A stretch of DNA of 64,000 bases from Pseudomonas paralactis (GTDB taxonomy: Bacteria; Pseudomonadota; Gammaproteobacteria; Pseudomonadales; Pseudomonadaceae): assembly GCF_001439735.1 (NCBI RefSeq), contig NZ_JYLN01000002.1, positions 310,001 to 374,000 of the forward strand. Direction: 5' to 3'. The translations under genes were made by a program, and so were the position numbers. The stretch's first letter is position 1. Every line of letters starts with the position of its first letter. Positions 22,913 through 34,476 of this stretch are shown one piece after another. The notes under the pieces are model-generated. The model was not told the origin of the DNA. It ran no database searches and was given only the letters and a program-made list of their open reading frames with translations.

Positions 22913-25504
22913 ATGAGTAAAAACACCTCCGATCTGTCCTCCCACACCCCGATGATGCAGCAGTACTGGCGCCTGAAAAACCAGCACCCTGATCAGTTGA
23001 TGTTCTATCGCATGGGCGACTTCTACGAGATCTTCTATGAAGACGCGAAGAAGGCCGCCAAGCTGCTGGACATTACCCTGACCGCTCGCGGGCAGTCGGC
23101 GGGGCAGTCGATTCCGATGTGTGGCATCCCTTACCACTCGCTGGAAGGCTACCTGGTCAAGCTGGTGAAGCTGGGCGAGTCGGTGGTGATCTGTGAGCAG
23201 ATCGGCGACCCGGCGGCCAGTAAAGGGCCGGTGGAACGTCAGGTGGTGCGCATTATTACGCCGGGTACGGTGAGTGATGAGGCACTGCTGGATGAGCGTC
23301 GCGATAACCTGATCGCTGCGGTGTTGGGCGATGAGCGTTTGTTCGGCCTGTCGGTGCTGGATATCACCAGCGGCAACTTCAGCGTGCTGGAGATCAAGGG
23401 TTGGGAAAACCTGCTGGCGGAGCTGGAGCGGATCAATCCGGTGGAGTTGTTGATTCCGGATGATTGGCCCAAGGACCTGCCGGCGGAGAAACGTCGTGGG
23501 ACCAAGCGTCGTGCGCCGTGGGATTTTGAGCGCGATTCGGCGCTGAAAAGTCTGTGCCAGCAGTTCTCGGTGCAGGACCTTAAAGGCTTTGGTTGCGAAA
23601 CCCTGACCCTGGCTATCGGCGCTGCCGGCTGCCTGCTCAGCTACGCCAAGGAAACCCAGCGTACCGCCCTGCCGCACTTGCGCAGCCTGCGCCATGAACG
23701 TCTGGACGATACCGTGGTGCTTGATGGCGCCAGCCGTCGCAACCTGGAGCTGGACACCAATCTGGCCGGCGGGCGCGATAACACTCTGCAATCGGTGGTC
23801 GACCGTTGCCAGACGGCGATGGGCAGCCGCTTGCTGACCCGCTGGTTAAACCGTCCGCTGCGGGATTTGACTGTACTTCAAGCACGTCAGACCTCTATTA
23901 CTTGCCTGCTTGACGGTTACCGCTTTGAAAAATTGCAGCCGCAACTGAAAGAAATTGGCGATATCGAGCGCATCCTCGCGCGGATCGGCCTGCGTAACGC
24001 GCGGCCCCGTGACCTGGCGCGCCTGCGTGATGCCTTGAGCGCCCTGCCGCAGTTGCAAGTGGCGATGACCGAACTGGACACGCCGCACCTGCAGCAGCTT
24101 GCAGTCACCGCGGGCACTTACCCGGACCTCGCGGCGCTGCTGGAAAAGGCCATCATCGACAACCCGCCGGCGATCATTCGTGACGGCGGCGTATTGAAAA
24201 CCGGCTACGACAGCGAGTTGGATGAGCTGCAATCGCTCAGCGAAAACGCCGGGCAGTTCCTGATCGACCTGGAAGCCCGCGAAAAAGCCCGTACGGGCCT
24301 GGCTAACCTGAAGGTCGGCTATAACCGCGTGCATGGTTACTTTATCGAGTTGCCGAGCAAGCAAGCCGAGTCGGCGCCTATCGACTATCAACGTCGCCAG
24401 ACCCTCAAAGGCGCCGAGCGTTTTATCACCCCCGAGCTCAAAGAGTTTGAAGACAAGGCGCTGTCGGCCAAAAGCCGCGCCCTGGCGCGGGAAAAGATGC
24501 TCTACGAAGCCTTGCTTGAGGACTTGATCAGCCGCCTGGCGCCGTTGCAAGACACCGCCGCCGCCCTGGCGGAGCTGGATGTGTTGAGCAACCTCGCCGA
24601 ACGTGCGCTGAACCTGGACCTCAATTGCCCACGGTTTGTCAGCGAACCGTGCATGCGCATCGTGCAAGGCCGTCACCCAGTGGTGGAGCAGGTGCTGACC
24701 ACGCCGTTCGTCGCCAATGACCTGTCGCTGGACGACGATACCCGCATGTTGGTGATCACCGGTCCGAACATGGGCGGTAAATCCACTTACATGCGCCAGA
24801 CCGCGTTGATCGTGTTGTTGGCGCATATCGGCAGCTTCGTACCGGCAGCCAGTTGCGAATTGTCGCTGGTGGACCGCATTTTCACGCGGATCGGCTCCAG
24901 CGATGACCTGGCCGGTGGCCGTTCGACCTTTATGGTGGAAATGAGCGAGACCGCCAACATCCTGCACAACGCCACCGAACGCAGCCTGGTGCTGATGGAC
25001 GAAGTGGGCCGCGGCACCAGCACCTTCGACGGCCTGTCCCTGGCGTGGGCTGCGGCTGAACGCTTGGCGCATTTGCGTGCGTACACGCTGTTTGCCACGC
25101 ACTACTTCGAGCTGACCGTGTTGCCAGAAAGCGAGCCGCTTGTGGCCAACGTGCATCTCAATGCCACGGAGCACAACGAGCGCATCGTGTTTCTGCACCA
25201 TGTGCTGCCAGGGCCGGCGAGCCAGAGTTATGGTCTGGCCGTGGCGCAGTTGGCCGGTGTGCCGAACGAGGTGATTACTCGCGCCCGCGAACACCTCAGC
25301 CGCCTGGAAACCACGGCCCTGCCCCATGAAACCGTGGTCGCCAGCCCGGCCAAAGCCAGTAAGAAACCTGCCGCGCCGCACCAGAGCGATATGTTCGCCA
25401 GCCTGCCCCATCCAGTGCTGGATGAGTTGGCAAAGCTTGACCTGGATGACTTGACGCCGCGTAAAGCGCTCGAAATGTTATATGCACTGAAGACTCGGAT
25501 ATAA
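22913..25504 (+). CDS. mutS: DNA mismatch repair protein MutS
   Basis: 863 residues, usual length. Domain I carries the mismatch-wedge motif as [10 protein letters not shown] near residue 37. The C-terminal ATPase has Walker [14 protein letters not shown] (near 617), the [14 protein letters not shown]alker B/signature block and the helix-turn-helix region after THYFELT. It recognises mismatches and recruits MutL. In fluorescent pseudomonads tailocin clusters are commonly found on this side of mutS, in the interval leading to cinA-recA, consistent with the left part of the window. Confidence 0.98.
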   Translation: MSKNTSDLSSHTPMMQQYWRLKNQHPDQLMFYRMGDFYEIFYEDAKKAAKLLDITLTARGQSAGQSIPMCGIPYHSLEGYLVKLVKLGESVVICEQIGDPAASKGPVERQVVRIITPGTVSDEALLDERRDNLIAAVLGDERLFGLSVLDITSGNFSVLEIKGWENLLAELERINPVELLIPDDWPKDLPAEKRRGTKRRAPWDFERDSALKSLCQQFSVQDLKGFGCETLTLAIGAAGCLLSYAKETQRTALPHLRSLRHERLDDTVVLDGASRRNLELDTNLAGGRDNTLQSVVDRCQTAMGSRLLTRWLNRPLRDLTVLQARQTSITCLLDGYRFEKLQPQLKEIGDIERILARIGLRNARPRDLARLRDALSALPQLQVAMTELDTPHLQQLAVTAGTYPDLAALLEKAIIDNPPAIIRDGGVLKTGYDSELDELQSLSENAGQFLIDLEAREKARTGLANLKVGYNRVHGYFIELPSKQAESAPIDYQRRQTLKGAERFITPELKEFEDKALSAKSRALAREKMLYEALLEDLISRLAPLQDTAAALAELDVLSNLAERALNLDLNCPRFVSEPCMRIVQGRHPVVEQVLTTPFVANDLSLDDDTRMLVITGPNMGGKSTYMRQTALIVLLAHIGSFVPAASCELSLVDRIFTRIGSSDDLAGGRSTFMVEMSETANILHNATERSLVLMDEVGRGTSTFDGLSLAWAAAERLAHLRAYTLFATHYFELTVLPESEPLVANVHLNATEHNERIVFLHHVLPGPASQSYGLAVAQLAGVPNEVITRAREHLSRLETTALPHETVVASPAKASKKPAAPHQSDMFASLPHPVLDELAKLDLDDLTPRKALEMLYALKTRI

Positions 25505-25646
25505 CGCAGACGCTTGCAAGCTGATAGAATCTCGCGCGGTTTGGGATGCTGCGGGCTTTTAGCCTGGTCCGCAGACTATCGCTCTCAAACCTCGCGAACC
25601 CCACCACAAGGGGTTTCGCTGCCGCCGCCTGAGGAGAAAATTAGAA

Positions 25647-25970
25647 ATGACCTTCGTCGTCACCGACAACTGCATCAAGTGCAAGTACACCGACTGCGTA
25701 GAAGTCTGTCCGGTGGACTGCTTCTACGAAGGCCCGAACTTCCTGGTTATTCACCCGGATGAGTGCATTGACTGCGCCCTGTGTGAACCAGAATGCCCGG
25801 CCGTCGCGATTTTCTCCGAGGACGAAGTGCCTGCGGGCATGGAGCAGTTCATTCAATTGAACGTCGAACTGGCAGAAGTGTGGCCGAACATCACCGAGCG
25901 CAAGGATCCGATGCCGGATGCCGCCGAGTGGGATGGCAAACCCAACAAGATTGAGCAACTAGAGCGCTAA
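25647..25970 (+). CDS. fdxA: Ferredoxin FdxA (3Fe-4S / 4Fe-4S)
   Basis: 107 residues. Cysteine pattern [17 protein letters not shown] then [12 protein letters not shown] is that of seven-iron ferredoxins of the Azotobacter FdI/FdxA type, with the usual C-terminal extension. Starts at ATG 25647 behind GAGGAG. It is a soluble low-potential electron carrier. It follows mutS and faces rsmZ convergently, a conserved Pseudomonas arrangement. Confidence 0.95.
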   Translation: MTFVVTDNCIKCKYTDCVEVCPVDCFYEGPNFLVIHPDECIDCALCEPECPAVAIFSEDEVPAGMEQFIQLNVELAEVWPNITERKDPMPDAAEWDGKPNKIEQLER

Positions 25971-25990
25971 AGCGCCACTGCCCAACAAAA

Positions 25991-26013
25991 AAAGGCCCTT
26001 GAGGGCCTTTTTT
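25991..26013 (+). terminator. Intrinsic terminator of fdxA
   Basis: AAAGGCCC-TTGA-GGGCCTTT with a T run, 20 bp after the fdxA stop. The stem is symmetric and can act on both strands. Confidence 0.9.
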
Positions 26014-26048
26014 GCATTCTGGTACCTGCATTCACTTTTCTGCAGGCG

Positions 26049-26180
26049 AAAAAAGGGGCGGTATGACCCGCCCACATTTTTTCCCTAGTCCCTGTATTCC
26101 TTTTCATCATCCTGATGAATCGCATCCTGCGACGTTCCTTCAAACCATCGTTCCTTGATGGCTGTGTCAATCCGTGGACA
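26049..26180 (-). ncRNA. rsmZ: RsmZ small regulatory RNA
   Basis: About 132 nt on the minus strand, starting near TGTCCACGGATTG (26180). It carries repeated GGA motifs, the RsmA/RsmE binding signature: CACGGATT, two AAGGAACG, two CAGGATG, AAGGAATAC and AGGGACT. It ends in GGGCGG-loop-CCGCCC followed by TTTTTT (26049). Location next to fdxA is that of rsmZ in Pseudomonas. It titrates Rsm proteins to relieve translational repression of secondary metabolism and biofilm genes. An overlapping minus-strand open frame (25967-26170) is not a gene. Confidence 0.9.
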
Positions 26181-26370
26181 CAGGGCTGATGTTAGAGGGT
26201 TCAAAGATAAGTTCAACGCGACCCGTTTCCATCCACTGGCACGCAGCGACGCCCCCACATAGATAAATAAGTCTTGTATTTCAATGAGATGAAAAAATTC
26301 TCAAAAAAATCGGGACGTCCTTGCCAGGTAAAAAAACCAATCACTTACGCAAAGGTAAGCAAATGCTTAC
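26181..26370 (-). promoter_or_regulatory. rsmZ promoter with GacA upstream activating site
   Basis: Minus-strand TTGAAC, 16 bp, TAACAT precede the RNA start. GTAAGCAAATGCTTAC (26355-26370) is a perfect palindrome matching the GacA box core (TGTAAG-N6-CTTACA) and lies about 175-190 bp upstream of the RNA start, the known spacing for rsmZ. Expression should follow GacS/GacA. Confidence 0.82.
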
Positions 26371-26423
26371 GTGCGCGATTGCGGAAAAGGGCAATAAACC
26401 TCATTGCCCACCGTTTACGGGCA

Positions 26424-27518
26424 TCAGTCGTCACTGACCGTAATCGTCGGCATCGCCGGCGCGGCCGCTTCCTGCAAGACAATGCGCGCACCGACATGCC
26501 GGGCCAGCTCCTGGTAGATCATCGCGACCTGCCCTTCGGGCTCGGCCGCTACAGTGGGTTTGCCACCATCGGCCTGTTCACGAATGTCCATCGACAGCGG
26601 CAAAGAAGCGAGCAGTTCGACGCCATACTGCGTGGCCAGCTTTTCACCGCCCCCTTCACCGAACAGATGCTCGGCATGACCGCAGTTGGAACAAATGTGC
26701 ACCGCCATGTTTTCCACTACGCCGAGCACCGGGATATTGACCTTGCGGAACATCTCGACGCCTTTTCTGGCGTCCAGCAGCGCCAGGTCCTGGGGCGTGG
26801 TGACGATCACCGCACCGGCCACCGGGACTTTTTGTGCCAGGGTCAGCTGGATGTCGCCGGTGCCTGGCGGCATGTCGATCACCAGGTAATCGAGGTCGCC
26901 CCAGGCGGTCTGTGTGACCAATTGCAGCAACGCCCCGGAGACCATCGGCCCGCGCCAGACCATCGGCGTGTTGTCATCGGTCAGGAAGGCCATGGACATC
27001 ACCTCCACCCCCAACGACTCGATGGGCACAAACCATTTCTGATCCTTGACCTTCGGCCGTGTGCCTTCGGCGATGCCGAACATCACGCCCTGGCTTGGGC
27101 CGTAGATATCGGCGTCGAGAATCCCCACCCGCGCGCCTTCGCGGGCCAGGGCCAAAGCCAGGTTGGCCGCAGTGGTGGATTTGCCCACGCCGCCCTTGCC
27201 GGAGGCTACCGCCACCACGTTCTTGACATTGGCCAAACCCGGGATCTGCGCCTGGGCCTTGTGCGGGGCGATCACGCACTGGATCTCGACCTTGGCCGAT
27301 CCCACGCCATCAATGCCTTCAATGGCCATTTGCAGCATCTGCGCCCAACCACGCTTGAACAAACCTGCGGCATAACCCAGTTGCATCTGTACCGACACCT
27401 GGTCGCCCTGGACCTCGATGTTGCGCACACAACCGGCACTGACCGGGTCCTGGTTCAAATAGGGGTCGGTGTACTGGCGAAGAACGGCTTCCACCGCTGC
27501 GCGATTGACGGCGCTCAT
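26424..27518 (-). CDS. apbC: Iron-sulfur cluster carrier Mrp/ApbC
   Basis: 364 residues. N-terminal MIP18/DUF59-type domain (residues about 5-85), then a P-loop ATPase with deviant Walker A GKGGVGKSTTAAN near residue 107, and a CSNCGH motif near 280 whose CxxC binds and transfers an Fe-S cluster as a dimer. Divergent from metG (172-bp gap), an arrangement widespread in gammaproteobacteria. Confidence 0.95.
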   Translation of the reverse strand: MSAVNRAAVEAVLRQYTDPYLNQDPVSAGCVRNIEVQGDQVSVQMQLGYAAGLFKRGWAQMLQMAIEGIDGVGSAKVEIQCVIAPHKAQAQIPGLANVKNVVAVASGKGGVGKSTTAANLALALAREGARVGILDADIYGPSQGVMFGIAEGTRPKVKDQKWFVPIESLGVEVMSMAFLTDDNTPMVWRGPMVSGALLQLVTQTAWGDLDYLVIDMPPGTGDIQLTLAQKVPVAGAVIVTTPQDLALLDARKGVEMFRKVNIPVLGVVENMAVHICSNCGHAEHLFGEGGGEKLATQYGVELLASLPLSMDIREQADGGKPTVAAEPEGQVAMIYQELARHVGARIVLQEAAAPAMPTITVSDD

Positions 27519-27690
27519 GGGCTACTCCCGAAAAAAGACTGACTGAAACAGGCGGCTATCCTAACCGTTCCGACGGTTGAACGGCACGCTTTCGAGGTTC
27601 CGGAAGATTCTGAAACAGCGTCACGGGGTGAAATAAATTTCCCGGCGCTTTATAGTGGCCGACCTCCGTTTCATCAAGTAGCCGAGCCCC

Positions 27691-29742
27691 ATGTCCGAGC
27701 CACGCAAGATCCTCGTCACCAGCGCCCTGCCCTATGCCAATGGTTCCATCCATCTTGGCCATATGCTTGAGTACATCCAGACCGATATGTGGGTGCGCTT
27801 CCAGAAGCATCGCGGCAATCAATGCATTTATGTCTGCGCGGACGACGCCCACGGTTCGGCCATCATGTTGCGCGCCGAAAAGGAAGGCATCACCCCGGAA
27901 CAACTGATCGCCAACGTGCAGGCTGAACACAGCGCCGACTTTGCCGAGTTCCTGGTGGACTTCGACAACTTCCATTCGACCCACTCGGACGAAAACCGCG
28001 AGTTGTCGAGCCAGATCTACCTGCGGTTGAAAGAAGCCGGGCACATCGACCAACGTTCGGTGACCCAGTATTTCGACCCGGAAAAGAAGATGTTCCTGGC
28101 CGACCGCTTCATCAAGGGCACCTGCCCGAAGTGCGGCACCGAAGACCAGTACGGCGACAACTGCGAAAAATGCGGCGCGACCTACGCACCGACCGACTTG
28201 AAGGACCCCAAGTCGGCGATCTCCGGCGCCACTCCGGTGCTTAAAGACTCGCAGCACTTCTTCTTCAAGCTCCCGGATTTCCAGCAAATGCTGCAAACCT
28301 GGACGCGCAGCGGCACCTTGCAGGACGCCGTGGCCAACAAACTCTCCGAATGGCTCGACAGTGGCCTGCAGCAGTGGGACATCTCCCGCGACGCGCCGTA
28401 CTTCGGCTTCGAGATCCCGGGCGAGCCGGGCAAGTACTTCTATGTATGGCTGGACGCGCCGATCGGCTACATGGCCAGCTTCAAGAACCTCTGCGATCGC
28501 ACCCCGGAGCTGGACTTCGACGCGTTCTGGGGCAAAGACTCCACTGCCGAGCTGTACCACTTTATCGGCAAGGACATCGTCAACTTCCACGCGCTGTTCT
28601 GGCCGGCAATGCTTGAAGGTTCGGGCTACCGCAAGCCGACCGGCATTGCCGTGCACGGCTACCTGACGGTCAATGGGCAGAAAATGTCCAAGTCCCGTGG
28701 CACCTTTATCAAGGCACGCACCTACCTGGATCACCTGTCGCCGGAATACCTGCGCTATTACTACGCGTCCAAGCTGGGCCGGGGTGTCGACGACCTGGAC
28801 CTGAACTTGGAGGACTTCGTACAGAAGGTCAACTCGGATCTGGTGGGTAAAGTCGTCAACATCGCCAGCCGTTGCGCCGGTTTTATCCACAAGGGTAACG
28901 CAGGCGTACTGGTAGCCGAGAACGCTGCACCGGAGCTGACCGACGCCTTCCTGGCCGCCGCGCCAAGCATCGCCGACGCCTATGAGGCCCGCGACTTCGC
29001 CCGCGCCATGCGCGAGATCATGGGCCTGGCCGATCGTGCCAACGCCTGGATCGCCGACAAGGCCCCGTGGTCGCTGAACAAGCAGGAAGGCAAGGAAGCC
29101 GAGGTGCAGGCTATCTGTGCCACAGGCGTCAATCTGTTCCGCCAGTTGGTGATCTTCCTCAAGCCGGTGCTGCCATTGCTGGCCGCCGATGCCGAGGCGT
29201 TCCTCAACGTGGCGCCGTTGACCTGGAACGATCACGCCACCTTGCTCGGTAATCATCAGTTGAACGCCTTCAAGCCCCTGATGACCCGCATTGACCCGGT
29301 GAAAGTCCAGGCCATGACCGACGCTTCGAAAGAAGACCTGGTCGCCAGCCAGACCGATACCGGCAAATCTGCGCCGGCGGGCAATGGCGAGCTGGCCAAG
29401 GACCCGATTTCCCCGGAAATCGATTTCGACGCCTTTGCCGCCGTGGATTTGCGCGTGGCACTGATCATCAAAGCCGAAGCTGTGGAAGGTGCCGACAAGC
29501 TGCTGCGCCTGACGCTGGATATCGGTGACGAGCAGCGCAACGTGTTCTCCGGGATCAAGAGCGCTTACCCGGACCCGTCCAAGCTCGACGGTCGCCTGAC
29601 CATGATGATCGCCAACCTCAAGCCACGGAAGATGAAGTTCGGTATTTCCGAAGGCATGGTGATGGCGGCTGGCCCTGGCGGCGAAGAAATCTACCTGCTG
29701 AGCCCCGACAGCGGCGCCAAGCCGGGTCAACGCATCAAGTAA
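27691..29742 (+). CDS. metG: Methionyl-tRNA synthetase
   Basis: 683 residues, the long form. HIGH motif as [15 protein letters not shown] (near 12), a zinc knuckle with CPKCG and CEKCG (near 145-161), KMSKS as [10 protein letters not shown] (near 332) and a C-terminal tRNA-binding domain of the Trbp111 type (residues about 580-683, [20 protein letters not shown]). Charges initiator and elongator tRNAMet in the cytoplasm. Confidence 0.98.
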   Translation: MSEPRKILVTSALPYANGSIHLGHMLEYIQTDMWVRFQKHRGNQCIYVCADDAHGSAIMLRAEKEGITPEQLIANVQAEHSADFAEFLVDFDNFHSTHSDENRELSSQIYLRLKEAGHIDQRSVTQYFDPEKKMFLADRFIKGTCPKCGTEDQYGDNCEKCGATYAPTDLKDPKSAISGATPVLKDSQHFFFKLPDFQQMLQTWTRSGTLQDAVANKLSEWLDSGLQQWDISRDAPYFGFEIPGEPGKYFYVWLDAPIGYMASFKNLCDRTPELDFDAFWGKDSTAELYHFIGKDIVNFHALFWPAMLEGSGYRKPTGIAVHGYLTVNGQKMSKSRGTFIKARTYLDHLSPEYLRYYYASKLGRGVDDLDLNLEDFVQKVNSDLVGKVVNIASRCAGFIHKGNAGVLVAENAAPELTDAFLAAAPSIADAYEARDFARAMREIMGLADRANAWIADKAPWSLNKQEGKEAEVQAICATGVNLFRQLVIFLKPVLPLLAADAEAFLNVAPLTWNDHATLLGNHQLNAFKPLMTRIDPVKVQAMTDASKEDLVASQTDTGKSAPAGNGELAKDPISPEIDFDAFAAVDLRVALIIKAEAVEGADKLLRLTLDIGDEQRNVFSGIKSAYPDPSKLDGRLTMMIANLKPRKMKFGISEGMVMAAGPGGEEIYLLSPDSGAKPGQRIK

Positions 29743-29754
29743 CCCCTGCAAAAT

Positions 29755-29782
29755 GCCCCGCTGTTGCTACGGCGGGGCTTTT
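29755..29782 (+). terminator. Intrinsic terminator of metG
   Basis: GCCCCGC, 10-base loop, GCGGGGC then TTTT, 12 bp after the metG stop. Confidence 0.85.
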
Positions 29783-29829
29783 CAGCTTGCCCACCTCCCT
29801 GGGCCGGGCGTCAACGCTATGATCACAGC

Positions 29830-30798
29830 ATGAACCTCATTCAACGTATCGACGCGCTGCTGCCGCAGACTCAATGCGGCAAATGCGGGCACCCGGGTTG
29901 CAAGCCTTATGCAGAAGGCATCGCCAAAGGCGAGGCCATCAACAAGTGCCCGCCCGGTGGGCAGGAAACCATCGCCGGGCTTGCGCAACTGCTGCACCTG
30001 CCACTGCTGGAGCTGGACACCAGCCGCGGGGAAGCGCCCGCGCAGGTAGCCTATATCCGTGAGGCCGAATGCATCGGTTGTACCAAATGCATCCAGGCTT
30101 GCCCGGTGGATGCCATTGTGGGTGCCGCCAAGCTCATGCACACGGTGATTATCGATGAGTGCACCGGTTGCGACCTGTGTGTCGCACCCTGCCCTGTCGA
30201 CTGTATCGAGATGCGTGCGCTCGCTGACGTGCTGCCTATCGTGGGCGACCTGGCTGGCAGCAATGACGAGCGGCGTGAACGTGACCTCAAACGTGACCGA
30301 GCGCGGCGGCGCTTCGAACAACGTAACGCCCGCCTGCAACGTGAGGAAGCCCGCAAGCTCGCCGAACGCCTGACACGGGCCAAACCTGCAGCTGCAATGG
30401 AAACAGCAGCGATAGATAATCATCAGGGCGCGCAGGAAGCCGCCATCAAGCAGGCCAGAATCAGCGTCACCATGAGTCGCGCTCAGTTGCACAAGTCCTT
30501 GAAGGCGTTTGGGCATCCTCCGACCTTTGAGCAACAGTCGCAATTGATTAAGCTGCAACGGCAGTTTGAAGCTTGCGAACAGGCGCTTGCCAAGCTGGAG
30601 GCCAACAGTGCGCCGCCGACAAAGACACCCCAAGGCACCGACCTCAAGCGCGCAAAGATCCAACTGGCCATGCGTCGGGCCGAGCTGAAAAAGGCCCAGG
30701 CCGAGCAGGCTGGCGAGCAGCAGCTGGCAGCCTTGAGCGCTGCTTTGAACGCCGCCGAGCAGACGCTGCAGGATGCCGAGGCCAACACTGGCGCCTGA
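29830..30798 (+). CDS. RnfB/RsxB-like iron-sulfur electron transport protein
   Basis: 322 residues from ATG 29830; the open frame upstream runs through the metG terminator. An N-terminal Fe-S domain ([20 protein letters not shown]) is followed by two 4Fe-4S motifs ([12 protein letters not shown] and [12 protein letters not shown]). The usual N-terminal membrane anchor of RnfB is absent. The C-terminal half (about 150-322) is a long charged Ala/Glu/Lys/Gln coiled coil. No rnfA, C, D, G or E gene is adjacent, although nth follows as in many rnf operons. Electron transfer is clear from motifs; the partner complex is not. Confidence 0.85.
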   Translation: MNLIQRIDALLPQTQCGKCGHPGCKPYAEGIAKGEAINKCPPGGQETIAGLAQLLHLPLLELDTSRGEAPAQVAYIREAECIGCTKCIQACPVDAIVGAAKLMHTVIIDECTGCDLCVAPCPVDCIEMRALADVLPIVGDLAGSNDERRERDLKRDRARRRFEQRNARLQREEARKLAERLTRAKPAAAMETAAIDNHQGAQEAAIKQARISVTMSRAQLHKSLKAFGHPPTFEQQSQLIKLQRQFEACEQALAKLEANSAPPTKTPQGTDLKRAKIQLAMRRAELKKAQAEQAGEQQLAALSAALNAAEQTLQDAEANTGA

Positions 30799-30856
30799 AC
30801 CTGCACGCTGTATTGCTAACATCACGTCGACCGCCTGCAAGGAAACGTCCGCCCCT

Positions 30857-31495
30857 ATGAATGCCGCAAAACGCCTGGAAATCTTCCGCAGGTTCCACGA
30901 AGACAATCCGGAACCGAAAACCGAACTGGCTTACTCCTCACCGTTCGAATTACTGATTGCGGTGATCCTGTCAGCCCAATCAACGGACGTTGGGGTTAAC
31001 AAGGCGACGGCGAAGCTGTATCCCGTGGCCAATACCCCGGCCGCAATTTACGCCCTGGGTGTGGAAGGCCTGTCCGAATACATCAAGACCATCGGCCTGT
31101 ATAACAGCAAGGCCAAGAATGTGATCGAAACGTGCCGCCTACTGGTGGAGCTGCATGATGGTGAAGTCCCGCAAACGCGTGAAGCTCTGGAGGCCTTGCC
31201 AGGGGTGGGCCGTAAAACGGCCAATGTGGTGCTCAATACCGCATTCAGGCAACTGACCATGGCAGTGGACACGCACATCTTCCGGGTCAGTAACCGAACC
31301 GGTATTGCGCGGGGCAAAAATGTGGTCGAAGTGGAAAAGCAACTGATGAAGTTTGTGCCCAAGCCGTATTTGCTCGACTCCCATCACTGGCTGATCCTGC
31401 ACGGGCGCTACGTTTGCCAGGCTCGCAAGCCCCGCTGCGGCAGCTGTCGGATCGAAGATTTGTGTGAATACAAGGACAAGACGTCAGACGATTGA
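30857..31495 (+). CDS. nth: Endonuclease III
   Basis: 212 residues from ATG 30857, the family length. Helix-hairpin-helix with catalytic Lys (LPGVGRKTANVVL), catalytic Asp (MAVDTHIFRVSNR), and the C-terminal 4Fe-4S loop C-x6-C-x2-C-x5-C (CQARKPRCGSCRIEDLC). Bifunctional glycosylase/AP lyase for oxidised pyrimidines. Follows the RnfB-like gene by 58 bp, probably co-transcribed. Confidence 0.97.
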   Translation: MNAAKRLEIFRRFHEDNPEPKTELAYSSPFELLIAVILSAQSTDVGVNKATAKLYPVANTPAAIYALGVEGLSEYIKTIGLYNSKAKNVIETCRLLVELHDGEVPQTREALEALPGVGRKTANVVLNTAFRQLTMAVDTHIFRVSNRTGIARGKNVVEVEKQLMKFVPKPYLLDSHHWLILHGRYVCQARKPRCGSCRIEDLCEYKDKTSDD

Positions 31496-31602
31496 GCGAC
31501 CATTGCTTTTTATGATCAGTCGATTGAAAAAATCTTTTTTACCCGTTCGCAGATTATCGCTATAAGGAGCCCCAATGGCAGTCTTAGCCCGGAGTTAATC
31601 TT

Positions 31603-31782
31603 ATGAGCGCTGGCAAAGAACAACTGGAAGTGGAAGACGACCTCGTTGAGTCGGATGACGATGCGGTAGAGACACCTGTAGAGGTAGCCAAGACCAATTT
31701 GAGCAAACGCCGCACTATCGACAATCTACTGGAAGAGCGACGCTTGCAAAAACAGCTGGCCGATTACGACTTCGATCTGTGA
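31603..31782 (+). CDS. PA3496-like small acidic protein
   Basis: 59 residues from ATG 31603 with GGAG nine bases upstream: MSAGKEQLEVEDDLVESDDD, then TNLSKRRTIDNLLEERRL and a DYDFDL end. This matches the small conserved Pseudomonas protein next to nth in P. aeruginosa (PA3496 family, annotated as putative envelope integrity protein). Highly acidic N-terminus, basic helical C-terminus. The biochemical role is not known. A terminator follows. Confidence 0.85.
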   Translation: MSAGKEQLEVEDDLVESDDDAVETPVEVAKTNLSKRRTIDNLLEERRLQKQLADYDFDL

Positions 31783-31803
31783 TCGATGCATGAACGACCG
31801 GAA

Positions 31804-31826
31804 GCCTCCCTGACGGAGGCTTTTTT
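31804..31826 (+). terminator. Intrinsic terminator after the nth cluster
   Basis: GCCTCC-CTGAC-GGAGGC followed by TTTTTT, 22 bp after the small gene's stop. Confidence 0.92.
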
Positions 31827-31864
31827 CTGCCGGATACACGGGTTTTGAGCGGTGCAATGCCCTC

Positions 31865-32497
31865 CTACACCAAGCCGTTGCGTTGTGCCAACTCGATCAG
31901 GTCCACAAGGGAGCGGGCATTGAGCTTGAGTAGCAAGCGGGTCTTATAGGTACTGACGGTTTTGTTGCTCAGGAACATGCCGTCGGCAATCTCCTTGTTG
32001 GTTTTGCCACGGGCCAGTTGTTGCAGCACCATCATCTCTCGCCCCGACAAGCGTTCAACCATTTCGGCTTCACTGGCGTTGCCCATGGTTGAACGCACTG
32101 AATTGAGCGCCTGGTTCGGGAAATAGCTGTAGCCGGAGAGCACCGCCTTGATGGCGCTCAACAGCTCAGTCAGATCCTGCTGCTTGCAGACATAGCCGGC
32201 CGCCCCTGCCTGCATACAGCGCATGGAAAAATGGCCCGGAGCCTGGGACGTCAGCACCAGCACCTTGAACGATACGGCTTGCTTGGTTGAAGCCAACCGG
32301 CAAATCACTTCCAGGCCGTCGAGCTTGGGGATTCCGATATCCAGTATCACAATATCCGGCATATGTTCCCGTGCAAGTTGCAACGCATCGACACCGTTAT
32401 CGGTCTCGGCAACGACCTCATAACCATGACGCTCCATTAGCATGCGCACAGCAAGACGAATGACGGGATGATCATCCACGATCAGCACTTTATTCAT
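31865..32497 (-). CDS. NarL/FixJ-type response regulator (orphan)
   Basis: 210 residues from ATG 32497 (MNKVLIVDDHPVIRLAVRML); an ATG four codons earlier is possible. The receiver domain has the acidic pair DD, phospho-acceptor Asp in DIVILDIGIPKLDG, conserved Thr/Ser and Lys (GYVCKQ). The C-terminal LuxR-type HTH reads LARGKTNKEIADGMFLSNKT. It resembles the BvgA/RocA group. No histidine kinase gene is adjacent, so its partner is elsewhere. Confidence 0.88.
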   Translation of the reverse strand: MNKVLIVDDHPVIRLAVRMLMERHGYEVVAETDNGVDALQLAREHMPDIVILDIGIPKLDGLEVICRLASTKQAVSFKVLVLTSQAPGHFSMRCMQAGAAGYVCKQQDLTELLSAIKAVLSGYSYFPNQALNSVRSTMGNASEAEMVERLSGREMMVLQQLARGKTNKEIADGMFLSNKTVSTYKTRLLLKLNARSLVDLIELAQRNGLV

Positions 32498-33078
32498 GAG
32501 AAAGTCCAATTTCGCTGTTCGAATTATTTAGAGCAAACACAATAGCCTAGTCGATTACTAGTTGGCATAGCATTCCACCCCGAGCAACGGCAGGGAGAGA
32601 CCCAACCCACAGGAAGATAGGAATTAGCCTACAAAAAATCGCAAACTTAGATGTATGGGGCTTTATGGAAGCTTTCAGATCTTTCTCGACGCGTACACAT
32701 TTTGACTGAAATGTCCCAGGCATGGGCCCATGAAGGTAAACGCAGCGCACAAGACTTTCAGGAAATACCCCTTGCTTGTAGCCATGCCGCACGCAGAACG
32801 GCAAGGAAGGCCCATCTGCATTAGTTCCATTTAACATATTTATAAACTTCCATAATTCCTACAGAAAATTCTACAACTCACCTTCTCATTGCACTTACAT
32901 GAGTGAATTTTCTGTCAGACATAGTTCCTCCGCAGATGTAAAAAATCATTCAGCGCTAAAAACAAAACGCAAAAAAGTAAAACAACCGTTAAAGTTTCAG
33001 AAAAAAACACAGTCAAGCATCTGCTAAACGCCGATAAACATCGCCGCTGTATTTATGTTCATTCAATAATAAACAAGC
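32498..33078. other. AT-rich intergenic stretch between response regulator and argG
   Basis: About 580 bp. A 96-codon minus frame (32547-32837) lacks a ribosome site and has poor codon use, so I leave it out. A perfect 11-bp inverted repeat, ACAGAAAATTC (32861-32871) and GAATTTTCTGT (32905-32915), is the only clear structure. The rest, especially 32920-33070, is A-rich. Confidence 0.5.
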
Positions 33079-33112
33079 AAAAAAAATGGCCCCTTGGATA
33101 AGGAGCCATTTC
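33079..33112 (-). terminator. Intrinsic terminator of argG
   Basis: AATGGC / GCCATT arms with further internal pairing (CCCTT/AAGG), and a long T run on the minus strand, 19 bp past the argG stop. Confidence 0.85.
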
Positions 33113-33130
33113 GCACACTCAAGACAACAC

Positions 33131-34348
<1,218 letters not shown>

Positions 34349-34476
34349 GCCATCACTCCACGGGGTTGTACGGAAAGGCGACGATTCTACCGATCAAAAC
34401 CGCGAAATTACAGGGGCGCGACAGCAAATGAAGATAAAGCGACAGATTATGTCGAGCGGGCGACCGATGGTCGCAC

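Noticed and set aside
22913..25504. Long minus-strand open frame of about 520 codons inside mutS
   Set aside because: Shadow of a GC-rich gene; mutS motifs are unambiguous on the plus strand. The same applies to long antisense frames in metG, glpF-glpK and aauS.
25967..26170. 67-codon minus frame downstream of fdxA
   Set aside because: Coincides with rsmZ; the codons are the GGA-rich RNA and its terminator.
32547..32837. 96-codon minus frame between the response regulator and argG
   Set aside because: No ribosome site, no recognisable domain and AT-rich with poor codon use for this genome.
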